Source: Bin80 sp965220935 (lineage in GTDB: Bacteria; Bacteroidota; Rhodothermia; Rhodothermales; Bin80). From it: a stretch of DNA of 64,000 bases. Location of the stretch: positions 248,001 through 312,000 of the forward strand of contig OZ244857.1 of NCBI GenBank assembly GCA_965220935.1. The letters run 5' to 3'. A program made the translations under genes and the position numbers. The stretch's first letter is position 1. Each line of letters starts with the position of its first letter. This document shows, one piece after another, positions 38,492 to 47,755 of this stretch. The notes under the pieces were generated by a model. It had not been told where the DNA came from. It did not search any database and saw only the letters and a list, made by a program, of their open reading frames with translations.

Positions 38492-38716
38492 GTGAGCCTA
38501 TAACATATCTTAAAATCTTACAGCAAAAAAATGGGCACGCTAAGATGGACATTAATAAATCTCAAGGATAGAAATGGTAGGTCTTCCTAAATCAGATCGT
38601 AAGTAGAATAGTCGAAATAAGCATCCAACTATAAACAAACCTACTGACATCTAAGATTGAAGACGGTCCAACTTTCGTCTCGTTAAGTAAATTATATCCG
38701 AACTATTTCTAAGCTA

Positions 38717-39541
38717 GTGCTTACTGAAACTGCACCTGCCAAAATCAACCTTGGCTTAAATATCCTGCGAAAAAGACAGGATGGCTATCACGATCTGTGC
38801 ACCGTATTTCATCCAATCGGATGGGCAGATAAGATTGCTGCAGCCCATGCCGAAGCCATTACCATGACGTGTACAGATTCATCTCTTTCATGTGGAGATG
38901 ATAACCTTGTCATTCAAGCCGCAAAATTATTGGACGAGTTGATTGGTATAAACCGAGGTGCCTGTATTCACTTAGAGAAAAGGGTTCCTCACGGAGCAGG
39001 ACTTGGTGGAGGATCAAGTGACGCTGCAACGACACTTCACCTCTTATGCCAATTATGGGAATTAGGTACTCCGAATGAACTGGATTCCATTGCTCTCAGC
39101 CTTGGCTCCGATGTTCCATTTTTTCTCCACAAAGTGACCTCATATGCTCAAGGGCGGGGTGAAATACTAGTACCACTACGAGACTATTCGTTTCCATTTA
39201 GCCTCGTCGTGATTGTGCATCCTATTCATATTCCGACCGCATGGGCCTTTCAACAGATCACACCATCTGAGGCAAATTTTTCTGACCTTGTTGAAACAGT
39301 CAGATCCAATGATTTAGACCGATGGAGCAGAGAATTAGTTAATGATTTTGAAGGGCCAGTTTTCTCACAATGGCCGATACTCCAAGAAACCAAGTCTCTA
39401 CTCCTAAATAGAGGCGCAGGCTATGCTTCGCTTACCGGTTCGGGCTCTGCGGTGTTTGGTGTATTTGAATCCTGTAAGGATGCACAAAAGATAACTCAGG
39501 ATGAAGCACTTGAAGACTGTACAATCTGGTGCGAACCTTAA
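38717..39541 (+). CDS. ispE: 4-diphosphocytidyl-2-C-methyl-D-erythritol kinase
   Basis: 274 residues, start GTG 38717. It phosphorylates CDP-ME in the MEP route to isoprenoids. GHMP-kinase landmarks are APAKINLGLNILRKRQDGYH at the N-terminus, the ATP loop PHGAGLGGGSSDAATTL (about residues 93-109), LGSDVPFFL and a C-terminal LTGSGSAVFGVF. Length matches the family. It is a single gene, with ispG 4 kb away and the sterol operon 5 kb away, all feeding the same isoprenoid flow. Confidence 0.95.
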   Translation: MLTETAPAKINLGLNILRKRQDGYHDLCTVFHPIGWADKIAAAHAEAITMTCTDSSLSCGDDNLVIQAAKLLDELIGINRGACIHLEKRVPHGAGLGGGSSDAATTLHLLCQLWELGTPNELDSIALSLGSDVPFFLHKVTSYAQGRGEILVPLRDYSFPFSLVVIVHPIHIPTAWAFQQITPSEANFSDLVETVRSNDLDRWSRELVNDFEGPVFSQWPILQETKSLLLNRGAGYASLTGSGSAVFGVFESCKDAQKITQDEALEDCTIWCEP

Positions 39542-39623
39542 ACAGGTGCCAGTAGGCACTACTCAGATATCACTATAAGAGTCCACATTAAATCATACGA
39601 TAAAGGATGGATGCCAGATATCA

Positions 39624-41900
39624 TTACCACTCAACCTGATCATTAGTTATCGGTGGCGCTGGTGTGGGAGATGGAAAGGTAACATTGAGACCCATCTTTA
39701 GATCTTCTTCCTGATTCATGGCTTGAAGAAACTCGCCGACCACAAATAATGCATTATGAGCACCTTGCCCCCACCATGTAGACCGAAATGTCATTCTTCG
39801 GTCATTAAACCCAACCCATGCGCCAGTGACGAGTTCGGGGTGCATGAGGATAAACCACCCGTCGGCGCCTTCTTGAGTCGTTCCAGTTTTCCCAGCAAAA
39901 TCATAACCCTGTTGATTGTACCGACTTCTAATTCGGATTCCTGTCCCGTACGGTTTATTGATGACATCCCGCAACATGTCAATCATTATTGAGGTAGTTT
40001 CTTCAGACAAGACCTCTTTCTTTATGGGTTGATATTCATATAATACTTGTCCAGTTTCATCAAGGACTCTGGTGACCATAACATGATCTGTATGGATTCC
40101 TCGATTAGCGAATGTACTGTAGGCATTCACGACTTCAAGAAGGGAGACATCACTGGTTCCCAGAGATAGGGATCGCACCGGGTTCAACTCGCTCTCAATT
40201 CCCATCCAGTTCGCCAGCTTAGCGACATTAAGTGGATTGATGTCCTCAATAATCTGGGCTGTAATTGTATTGAGCGAGCGAGATAATCCATCTCGCATAG
40301 AAACTAAGTCCCCAGTACTTTGATCGTTGAAATTTTTGGGTCTCCACACATCTCCAGAGCCTAAATCTATGTAGCTATAAACAGAATCTTTGTATAAGGT
40401 TTCCGGGGAATAGCCACTATCAATCGCCCACGCATAAGTAAATGGTTTGAATACTGAGCCTGCCTGACGCTTTGCAACGCCAACATGATCATACCAGTCA
40501 ATGGATAAGTCACGCCCTCCAATCCATACTTTGATATATCCGTTCGTCGGATCCATAGCTACGAAGCCATTTTCAATACGCGTTTTTGTGGTCTTTAGTG
40601 AATCAATGAAGTCCGAATTCGAACTCAATTCATTCAACGCCTCCGCACGGTTGTAACCCTGATTGATGAGACTTTGAAATCGCGATGACTCTGTAATGAA
40701 TCTATTCAGAAGAGAAGAATTTCGCGTCCAAAACCATTTCCAATGATTCTCTGGATTTTGATGACAAGCGTCGGATAGGTAGAGATTTAATTGCTCTCCA
40801 AATTTAGATCTTGGGCTGGCTCTTGCGCTCCACTCGCAATTAACGACGGCTTGTAGGCCATCAAGCGTAGATGTAGAAGCAATTTCAGCAATAGATTGAA
40901 GCCGAGAGTCAAGGGTCGTCTCTATTGTTAAGGGGGTACTGTAGATGTTGATTCCATTTTCTTGTCCCCACTGGGTAGCCCACTGGCGTACCTGTTCTGC
41001 AAAGTAAGGGGCAATGCTCTCAGTTACATCTGAAGTACGAAGCGTTGTATTGGTAACAGAATCTTTGACGGCCTCATAAACCGCCCTATCCAACTTATCA
41101 CGAGCAATCATTTGGCGCATCACTGTGTTGCGACGCTGATTAGATCGTTCTGGATTACGAATGGGGTCATATCGGGTCGTACCTTTAAGTAGACCAATGA
41201 GTGTGGCACCTTCAAGGAGATTTAACTCAGATGCTGACTTATTAAAATACGTTCTTGATGCAGCCTCAATCCCATAGGCATTGTATAAAAATGGAATGGT
41301 ATTGAGATACATCTCCGCAATTTCATTTTTTGCATAGCGATGCTCAAGACGGACGGCAGTGACCATCTCCTTTAATTTTCGCTTAACGCTCACCTCAAAT
41401 CCGATCTGTTCATTATATAGGTTGCGCGCCAACTGCTGTGTAATTGTAGAGCCGCCTTGACGGGAAAAAGGAAGCCCCATTTTTCCAAGTACCGTTTGAC
41501 CTACTGCAGAGATTGTCCGAAAAAGATCTATACCCCAATGGGAGTAAAACCGATGATCTTCGGTGGAAATTAAAGCATCCCGAGCGTAAACGGAAATAGA
41601 GTCATATGCAATCCATGTCCGGTTTTGACGCCCAAATCGTGCTAACTCAACCCCATCTGAAGTGTAGGCCACTGTTGCATAGGTTAAATCGGGGCTCTCA
41701 ATATCTTTGAGAGATGGAGTATCGCTAAAAAGGGCGAACATATAGCCCAGTAAAACAAGTAAACCTACCAGTACTGGAAAAACAAGGACACTCCAGAAGA
41801 ATGCAGCACGAGCTATATCAGGCTTACGAAAAATCCGTACTAACAATTCATAATAACCCGTGATAACAGGGATTCGAAATTTGGTTGTTTTTGCTGACAT
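39624..41900 (-). CDS. Class A penicillin-binding protein (PBP1a-like)
   Basis: 758 residues. There is one N-terminal membrane helix (ARAAFFWSVLVFPVLVGLLV). The glycosyltransferase domain has STEDHRFYSHWGIDLFRT with the catalytic Glu, GGSTITQQLARNLYNEQ, KRKLKEMVTAVRLEHRY and EMYLNTIPFLYNAYGIEAAS. The transpeptidase domain has SxxK in QAGSVFKPFTYA, SRSLNT as SxN, and KTGTTQEGADGW. It polymerises and cross-links peptidoglycan in the periplasm. An unusual feature is a ~90-residue insert between the domains (around SLLNRFITESSRFQSLINQG). Confidence 0.94.
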   Translation of the reverse strand: MSAKTTKFRIPVITGYYELLVRIFRKPDIARAAFFWSVLVFPVLVGLLVLLGYMFALFSDTPSLKDIESPDLTYATVAYTSDGVELARFGRQNRTWIAYDSISVYARDALISTEDHRFYSHWGIDLFRTISAVGQTVLGKMGLPFSRQGGSTITQQLARNLYNEQIGFEVSVKRKLKEMVTAVRLEHRYAKNEIAEMYLNTIPFLYNAYGIEAASRTYFNKSASELNLLEGATLIGLLKGTTRYDPIRNPERSNQRRNTVMRQMIARDKLDRAVYEAVKDSVTNTTLRTSDVTESIAPYFAEQVRQWATQWGQENGINIYSTPLTIETTLDSRLQSIAEIASTSTLDGLQAVVNCEWSARASPRSKFGEQLNLYLSDACHQNPENHWKWFWTRNSSLLNRFITESSRFQSLINQGYNRAEALNELSSNSDFIDSLKTTKTRIENGFVAMDPTNGYIKVWIGGRDLSIDWYDHVGVAKRQAGSVFKPFTYAWAIDSGYSPETLYKDSVYSYIDLGSGDVWRPKNFNDQSTGDLVSMRDGLSRSLNTITAQIIEDINPLNVAKLANWMGIESELNPVRSLSLGTSDVSLLEVVNAYSTFANRGIHTDHVMVTRVLDETGQVLYEYQPIKKEVLSEETTSIMIDMLRDVINKPYGTGIRIRSRYNQQGYDFAGKTGTTQEGADGWFILMHPELVTGAWVGFNDRRMTFRSTWWGQGAHNALFVVGEFLQAMNQEEDLKMGLNVTFPSPTPAPPITNDQVEW

Positions 41901-42118
41901 GTAGTGATATAACGGTGAATGAAGCCTACCCGATCAGGAACTCTTCAGTTTAATTATTTTGGAATTCATTTTCCAGTGATGAGTTGAACGAATTGTAACC
42001 ACATCTGGTATAAACCCCTCGGTGGCATGGCTAAAGATAATCTATCTTGGCAAATAGATCAATGACGTAGCCATGATTTAACTGAAATACGCAAATGATA
42101 CATGAGTTAAGAGTTTGA

Positions 42119-42760
42119 ATGTCTAATTATACATATAGTAGTTTGGGCGGATTCAGTGCATTTCCTCCTGTCATCAAGAATCTACTGATCATCAATGTAC
42201 TCGTGTTTCTGGCGCAACTTCTTTCAGAGACATTTTTACTGAGATGGTTTGCACTATGGCCTATCAGTGCAGACTATTTTGCTGTTTCTCAGCTGGTCAC
42301 ATATAGCTTTCTGCATGGAGGATTAAGTCATATTTTCTTCAATATGTTTGCGCTCTGGATGTTTGGGGTGCAAATAGAAAATGAATGGGGATCGCGGCGA
42401 TTTTTCATCTACTACTTTGTTTGCGTGATTGGCGCAGCATTGGTGCAACTTGCAGCAACGTATGTATCAAATAGTATTTATCCAACCATTGGCGCATCGG
42501 GAGGGGTATTCGGCATCCTACTCGCTTTTGGTATGATGTTTCCAAATCGTGAAATCGTATTGCTGTTTCCGCCGATACCAATCAAAGCCAAGTACTTTGT
42601 CATAGGTTATGGATGTATTGAATTGTTTTTTGCCACCTCAGGTATGCAACCTGGAGTTGCAAATTTAGCACATCTAGGTGGAATGGTGTTCGGCCTTGTA
42701 TTGATTCTCTATTGGAGGGGTCGATTACCGATCAAACCAAATCAGACAAGTTATTATTGA
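42119..42760 (+). CDS. Rhomboid-family intramembrane serine protease
   Basis: 213 residues with six predicted membrane helices. The catalytic serine lies in TIGASGGVFGILLAFG (GxSG) and the histidine in ANLAHLGGMVFGLVL. The first-helix landmark HIFFNMFALWMFG is also present. It cleaves membrane proteins within the bilayer; natural substrates are unknown. ATG 42119 gives the usual short cytoplasmic N-terminus. It stands between divergent and convergent single genes. Confidence 0.93.
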   Translation: MSNYTYSSLGGFSAFPPVIKNLLIINVLVFLAQLLSETFLLRWFALWPISADYFAVSQLVTYSFLHGGLSHIFFNMFALWMFGVQIENEWGSRRFFIYYFVCVIGAALVQLAATYVSNSIYPTIGASGGVFGILLAFGMMFPNREIVLLFPPIPIKAKYFVIGYGCIELFFATSGMQPGVANLAHLGGMVFGLVLILYWRGRLPIKPNQTSYY

Positions 42761-42847
42761 CATAAATGAGTCCCTCACGATTCAATAAATAGGCTCGGAA
42801 AACCTGCCTACAAAGTTGTTCATATAGTCAACGGTCAGAGAACTTGA

Positions 42848-43942
42848 TCAGTGCGCGGTCGCTGACTCTTTGGTTGCAGGCTCCCACTTTTCAATCTCTT
42901 CCATCACAGTCTGCACAATTTGATCCTCAGGTATGGTTCCAACAACCTCACCTTCCTTAAATAAATGTGCACGGCCTCTACCTAAGGAAATACCAAGATC
43001 TGCGCCCTGAGCTTCGCCTGGTCCATTAACAGCACACCCCATCAAAGCCACGGTCACATCTTTATCAAATTTACGCTTATTCACGGCTGCTTCAACATCT
43101 TCAACAATGGAAAATAAATCGCCATTTAATCGACCGCAGGTTGGACAGGCAATGATATTGACTCCGGGGCGTCCAAGGCGGAGCGATTTGAGAATGTTAT
43201 GAGCGGTTTCAACCTCTTTGACAGAATCGGTCGCCAAGGAAACGCGAATTGTGTCTCCAATACCATCGGCTAATAGTGCTCCAATTCCAATGGAGCTTTT
43301 TACAGTTCCAACCTTAAATGATCCAGATTCTGTCACACCTAAGTGGAGTGGATAATGAGTGCGCTCCGCTAGAAGGCGGTAGGCTTGAATCATAAAGAAA
43401 ACGTCAGAGTGCTTCACAGAAATGACAATGTCCTCAAACCCGTGGCGCGTGCAAATGTCAACATGACGCAAGGCGCTCTCAAGGAGTGCCTCAGGCTGGG
43501 GGTATCCGTACTTGTCAAGGATATCGCGCTCAAGTGATCCGCTGTTAACGCCAATTCTGATCGGTACACCCGCTTCTTTTGCTGCCAACAGAACTTCACG
43601 CTCCCATTCTTCTTTGCCAATATTCCCAGGATTGAGTCTGACTTTTGCTATGCCAGCTTCAATCGCCTTCAAGGCATAGGTGTGATTGAAGTGAATATCT
43701 GCGACAATTGGAACGTTAGATCCTTGAACAATGTCTGGAAGTGCCTCAGCATCCTCTGGACGTGGTACGGCAACACGAACAATGTCAGCTCCTGCTTCTT
43801 CAAGGAGAGCGATTTCGTTAAGTGTCTCTTTAACTTTGTGAGTCTTTGACACCGTCATTGATTGGACTGCAATCGGTGCGTTTCCACCGACTTGTACAGA
43901 GCCAACTTGAACTGGACGTGATTCTCGTCTGGGTCGTTGCAT
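42848..43942 (-). CDS. ispG: 4-hydroxy-3-methylbut-2-en-1-yl diphosphate synthase (GcpE)
   Basis: 364 residues. The iron-sulfur enzyme of the MEP pathway converts MEcPP to HMBPP. Family motifs are RPVQVGSVQVGGNAPIAVQS at the N-terminus, GADIVRVAVPRPEDAEAL, VADIHFNHTYALKAI, KVRLNPGNIG, and the 4Fe-4S cysteines in ACPTCGRLNGD and MGCAVNGPGEA. Length is typical of the shorter bacterial form. It is divergently oriented from the sterol operon, sharing a 500-bp AT-rich gap. Confidence 0.96.
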   Translation of the reverse strand: MQRPRRESRPVQVGSVQVGGNAPIAVQSMTVSKTHKVKETLNEIALLEEAGADIVRVAVPRPEDAEALPDIVQGSNVPIVADIHFNHTYALKAIEAGIAKVRLNPGNIGKEEWEREVLLAAKEAGVPIRIGVNSGSLERDILDKYGYPQPEALLESALRHVDICTRHGFEDIVISVKHSDVFFMIQAYRLLAERTHYPLHLGVTESGSFKVGTVKSSIGIGALLADGIGDTIRVSLATDSVKEVETAHNILKSLRLGRPGVNIIACPTCGRLNGDLFSIVEDVEAAVNKRKFDKDVTVALMGCAVNGPGEAQGADLGISLGRGRAHLFKEGEVVGTIPEDQIVQTVMEEIEKWEPATKESATAH

Positions 43943-44441
43943 AATAAGTTATGATTGATTCAAAGAATTTAATGATTGAATTTGGGCATCTAATTTTACG
44001 GGTATAACCAGTAAGATCAATTTATGTGCATTCTGATTAGATAAAATACTGCGATGATGAGGAGAGTCATGATGAGCCGGCATGAACGCCTCGGCATGTT
44101 ATCGGAGGTGACACAGACTGTAAGGGAGCCGAAATGTATCACTTTATCTATATAGAATACGTTGGAGGCAGAAAAATAATCACCAAAAATGAACTTTCTT
44201 ACGATTTTCGTATATTATGCTATCAATATATTACATTATAAATCTTTTATATAATATTCAATATCCATAAAATTTTATTTCGTTTATATTTTTAATCTAT
44301 TAATTTAATCGCTTGGAGTAGTGAGGTTCATCTCAGTACAAGACTCAAATAAAAATCTGCGGTGCGACCAACGTACTTCTTGCATCATTGAATGGTTCAT
44401 GAAAACGTTACTTCCAGTTTTGACCTGTCTCCTCGTCATCT
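43943..44441. promoter_or_regulatory. AT-rich divergent upstream region of ispG and the sterol operon
   Basis: About 500 non-coding bases; 44200-44310 is exceptionally AT-rich. Promoters for ispG (leftward) and the sterol operon (rightward) must lie here unless transcription reads in from elsewhere. I could not assign exact promoter boxes and saw no long palindrome. Confidence 0.45.
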
Positions 44442-45524
44442 ATGAATAATGCCGATTCAGTGAGCAATAATGCTCCAGTTTTTCTAACCGGGGCTGCTGG
44501 ACACTTGGGAGCAAATTTATTGCATCGACTCATAAACGACGGTGTACGGGTTCGTGTGCTTCTGAGGGAAGATGACAACAATGAGGCATTGGAGGGGCTT
44601 GATGTAGAGCGCCATTATGGCGATATTCGTGATCTTGATTCCATCCGACAGGCGATCAATGGATGCCAGGGCGTCTATCATGTTGCAGCGAAGATATCTA
44701 CGATTGAAGGAAATCGCGCCCACAGACGCGAAATATACGAATGCAATGTCATCGGCACCCGTAACATCTTACAGGCTGCCCGTGAGGCTGAGGCAGGCCG
44801 CGTTGTTGTCACCGGTTCATTCAGCGCCGTAGGATACGATCTTGATGATCCATCTGCGCCCAGTAATGAAACCATGCTGTTTTACCCCATGGAACGAATC
44901 ATGCCCTATGAGCGAAGCAAGGTTCTGGTTGAACATGAATGTTGGAGAGCGGCCGCCCAAGGTCAAGAGGTTGTGGTCGCAACCTGTTGTGCTCTAATGG
45001 GAGGCTATGATTATTTACCATCACGACTCGGCAAAACACTTGTTGATCACACCCGAGGTAAAATTCGAGGATATGTAGACGGTGGGTTTGAATTTGTAGC
45101 TGCCAGAGACATTGTTCAGGGGCATATTCTGTGTATGGAACGCGGACGGTCGGGTGAAAAATATATTTTTAGTAGCGGATATAAAACAATCTCCGAAGTC
45201 TTGTCTATGTTTGAGGAGGTTTCAGGCATCAAGCGTTCTAGCCGAAAAATTCCCGTAGGGACAATGTTAGTCTTTTCAGAGATAGCCAGTTATTATCTCA
45301 GTAGAGCCCATCCTAGCTTCCCGCAACGATTCACACCTGGTGCCATACGGTTACTGCAGAAACGTCGCCATGCCGATACCAGTAAAGCGCAACGTGAACT
45401 TGGATTTCAACCGACACCGCTATTGGATGCGGTTCATGAAGCTTATGCATTTCATCATGCCCGCGGTTCAATTACAAACCCTCGGACGAAGCCACCGCGC
45501 CTATCACCTAAAACGGATTCTTAA
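44442..45524 (+). CDS. NAD(P)-dependent 3-beta-hydroxysteroid dehydrogenase/decarboxylase-like SDR (SdmB-like)
   Basis: 360 residues, extended short-chain dehydrogenase. The NAD(P) loop is TGAAGHLG (Gly17-x2-Gly20-x2-Gly23) and the catalytic pair is Tyr156-x3-Lys160 (PYERSK). Later parts (GYVDGGFEFVAARDIVQGHI, SGYKTISEVLSMFEEVSG) match the 3-beta-HSD/dihydroflavonol reductase branch. In bacterial sterol makers such as Methylococcus, a Rieske oxygenase (SdmA) and a reductase/decarboxylase of this kind (SdmB) remove C4 methyl groups. Here it is immediately upstream (22 bp) of a Rieske oxygenase, so that role is likely. It is the first gene of the sterol operon. Confidence 0.82.
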   Translation: MNNADSVSNNAPVFLTGAAGHLGANLLHRLINDGVRVRVLLREDDNNEALEGLDVERHYGDIRDLDSIRQAINGCQGVYHVAAKISTIEGNRAHRREIYECNVIGTRNILQAAREAEAGRVVVTGSFSAVGYDLDDPSAPSNETMLFYPMERIMPYERSKVLVEHECWRAAAQGQEVVVATCCALMGGYDYLPSRLGKTLVDHTRGKIRGYVDGGFEFVAARDIVQGHILCMERGRSGEKYIFSSGYKTISEVLSMFEEVSGIKRSSRKIPVGTMLVFSEIASYYLSRAHPSFPQRFTPGAIRLLQKRRHADTSKAQRELGFQPTPLLDAVHEAYAFHHARGSITNPRTKPPRLSPKTDS

Positions 45525-45546
45525 TCATCTCATTTAATTAGAAGTT

Positions 45547-46671
45547 ATGCATTATTCTCAACCAACGCATGATATCAAACCGACTGTAGCAGAGCCTCCA
45601 CAATTTGATGATGGGGGAACTCTGCGCCAACAAGCGCGCGCTTCTGGCATGGATCCAGATTATTGGTATGCTGTGGAAGAAGTGCGCAATATGAAGCGCG
45701 GCACATCCAAAGAAGTCATCTTCTGGAAAAGATCTATCGCACTCTTTCGTACTGAAGACGGTTCTTTCCATGCTATAGAAAATCGTTGCTTACACCGTCA
45801 GATCAAGCTGACGCTTGGCGAAGTTGAGGGATGCGAGTTAGTGTGTGCCTATCATGGATGGAAGTATAATAGCGAAGGGCGCGTGACAGAGATCCCTGAC
45901 CTATTTGGGCGAAAAAAAGTTCCGAAGCTTGCTGTGCGAAGCTACCCAGTCAAGATTCGTTATGGATTAGTGTGGTTGTTTCCGGGTGATCCACAATTAG
46001 CCGAGACACGTCAAATCCCTGAAATCCCTGAGCTAGAAGGGCCTGGACGCTGGGCGTGCGTCCCCATTTCATTTGAATGCTCGGCCCACCACTCCATGGT
46101 TATTGATAATGTTAGTGATTTTTCACATGCATACTTGCATCGGAGATTTCGGCCGTTTGTGGGTGCAGAGCTCATCCGATTTGAAACCGTTGGAGATGAT
46201 GTGCATCTGTCCTATAACACTAAGGTCGGACGAGGTAAAATTTCAGGTCGCTTTGTCGCTCATGACAAGATTGATACCAATCATATGGATCTCTGCTTTC
46301 AGTATCCGTATCAGTGGTCAAATACAGATGGACAGATTAAACATTGGCTCTTTGTTTTGCCTATCAACGAGAGTACATCCAGAACATTTTTCTTGTTCTA
46401 CTTCAAATCACTTAAAATTCCATTTTTGCCCATACGCATTCCCCGATGGGCCATGGAAATGGTTTTGAAGATTGCAAACCGCCGCCTGATTGGTCCATTA
46501 CTTTCGGAGGATCAATTTGCTATGGAAGCCGAACAGGATGGCTATCAGAAATTCTGGGGTGCCCCACCGATTGAGGTGAACCCTGTAGTTCGAGCATTTC
46601 AGAAGGTCACCGTCCGTAAATGGAGAGAACATCTGGAACGAGAGGCGAAAGTAGATCATGACATTGCTTGA
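45547..46671 (+). CDS. Rieske non-heme iron oxygenase, probable sterol C4-methyl oxidase (SdmA-like)
   Basis: 374 residues. The N-terminal Rieske domain has Cys81-x-His83 and Cys100-x2-His103 (CLHRQ ... CAYHGW), which hold the 2Fe-2S cluster. The catalytic domain has DNVSDFSHAYLH (residues 187-198), where His194 and His198 with a nearby acid would bind mononuclear iron. Near the C-terminus is a hydrophobic stretch (SLKIPFLPIRIPRWAMEMVL) that may touch the membrane. In context it is expected to oxidise C4 methyl groups of a sterol, in contrast to the ERG25-type oxidase of eukaryotes. Its end overlaps the reductase gene by 14 bp. Confidence 0.85.
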   Translation: MHYSQPTHDIKPTVAEPPQFDDGGTLRQQARASGMDPDYWYAVEEVRNMKRGTSKEVIFWKRSIALFRTEDGSFHAIENRCLHRQIKLTLGEVEGCELVCAYHGWKYNSEGRVTEIPDLFGRKKVPKLAVRSYPVKIRYGLVWLFPGDPQLAETRQIPEIPELEGPGRWACVPISFECSAHHSMVIDNVSDFSHAYLHRRFRPFVGAELIRFETVGDDVHLSYNTKVGRGKISGRFVAHDKIDTNHMDLCFQYPYQWSNTDGQIKHWLFVLPINESTSRTFFLFYFKSLKIPFLPIRIPRWAMEMVLKIANRRLIGPLLSEDQFAMEAEQDGYQKFWGAPPIEVNPVVRAFQKVTVRKWREHLEREAKVDHDIA

Positions 46672-47749
46672 GTTAATCAACAACTTCTCTATTGATGACC
46701 TGCTCTGGGCAACGCCCCTGATGCTGGCATTTATCCTACTACTTTTTGTAGGATCGTTCGTGTTGCCTGGCAAGAAGATTGTCGGACCAGAGGTGGATGG
46801 CAAACCAAGGACTTACAAATTGAATGGTCTGTCGTTGTTTCTGATTACTGTTTTAGGGGCGTTCATTCTCAATGTTGCAGATGTCTTTTCCCTGTCAACG
46901 CTCATTGAGGAATTCTTTGCGTTCTTCATTGTTGCGAATGTGTTTTCCTTTTTACTTTCTGGATGGCTATACTGGCGTGGAGCCCGTTCACAAGACTCTC
47001 CAACTGGGTTTTTAAGGGGTTACTTTTATGGTGTTGAACACAGCCCTAGCTGGTTTGGAATTGATTTAAAGCTGTTCAGTTATCGCCCGTCTCTGATTGC
47101 TCTTGGCTTGTTTAACCTGTCGTTTGCAGCTGCTCAATATGAGGCCAATGGAGAATTAACGCCAGCGATGATCCTCTATCAAGCCTTCACATTTCTTTAT
47201 GTATTTAACTATTTCCAATTTGAATATGGAATGGTTCATACATGGGATTTAGTCAGCGAGAGGTTTGGCTTAATGTTAGTCTGGGGAGATTATGTACTAG
47301 TTCCCTTCTTTTATTGCCTCTCTGGTTGGTGGTTACTCAGCACACCTGTAGCACTTCCTATGTGGGCCATCGTGTCTCTTTGTTTATTATTTATCACTGG
47401 TTTTTGGCTCTTTCGCGGTGCTAATGAACAAAAGCACCGTTTCAAGAGAGATCCAGAAACGACTATTTGGGGCAGACCAGCGGAGAGTCTTGACGGAAGG
47501 CTATTGGTATCTGGCTTCTGGGGAATTGGCCGCCATCTGAATTATACAGGTGAAATTTGCGTATATCTGTCTTTCACACTCACGACGGGATTTGTTTCTG
47601 GGATACCATATCTGCTTCCACTATGGTTGGTCTGTCTGTTAAGTCATCGCTCACTGCGCGACGAGCGCCGTTGCAGTTCAAAGTATGGTGCATTGTGGGC
47701 TAGTTACAAAGAGCGGGTTCCTCATTCTATGCTACCATTTATCTACTAA
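46658..47749 (+). CDS. ERG4/ERG24-family sterol reductase, probable sterol C14 reductase
   Basis: 363 residues with about eight to nine membrane helices. Family signatures are YKLNGLSLFLITVLGAF near the N-terminus, GFWGIGRHLNYTGEICVYL (about residues 285-305) and the C-terminal LLSHRSLRDERRCSSKYG ... YKERVPHSMLPFIY. The family comprises NADPH-dependent C14, C7 and C24(28) sterol reductases. Because CYP51 next door leaves a delta-14 bond, C14 reduction is the most likely reaction; delta-7 reduction is the main alternative. The enzyme would act in the membrane. ATG 46658 lies inside the end of the Rieske gene. Confidence 0.88.
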   Translation: MTLLELINNFSIDDLLWATPLMLAFILLLFVGSFVLPGKKIVGPEVDGKPRTYKLNGLSLFLITVLGAFILNVADVFSLSTLIEEFFAFFIVANVFSFLLSGWLYWRGARSQDSPTGFLRGYFYGVEHSPSWFGIDLKLFSYRPSLIALGLFNLSFAAAQYEANGELTPAMILYQAFTFLYVFNYFQFEYGMVHTWDLVSERFGLMLVWGDYVLVPFFYCLSGWWLLSTPVALPMWAIVSLCLLFITGFWLFRGANEQKHRFKRDPETTIWGRPAESLDGRLLVSGFWGIGRHLNYTGEICVYLSFTLTTGFVSGIPYLLPLWLVCLLSHRSLRDERRCSSKYGALWASYKERVPHSMLPFIY

Positions 47750-47755
47750 ATCGTT

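Noticed and set aside
41860..41885. tRNA-like GGGATTCGAAAT stretch
   Set aside because: It lies within the penicillin-binding protein coding sequence and no cloverleaf can be drawn around it.
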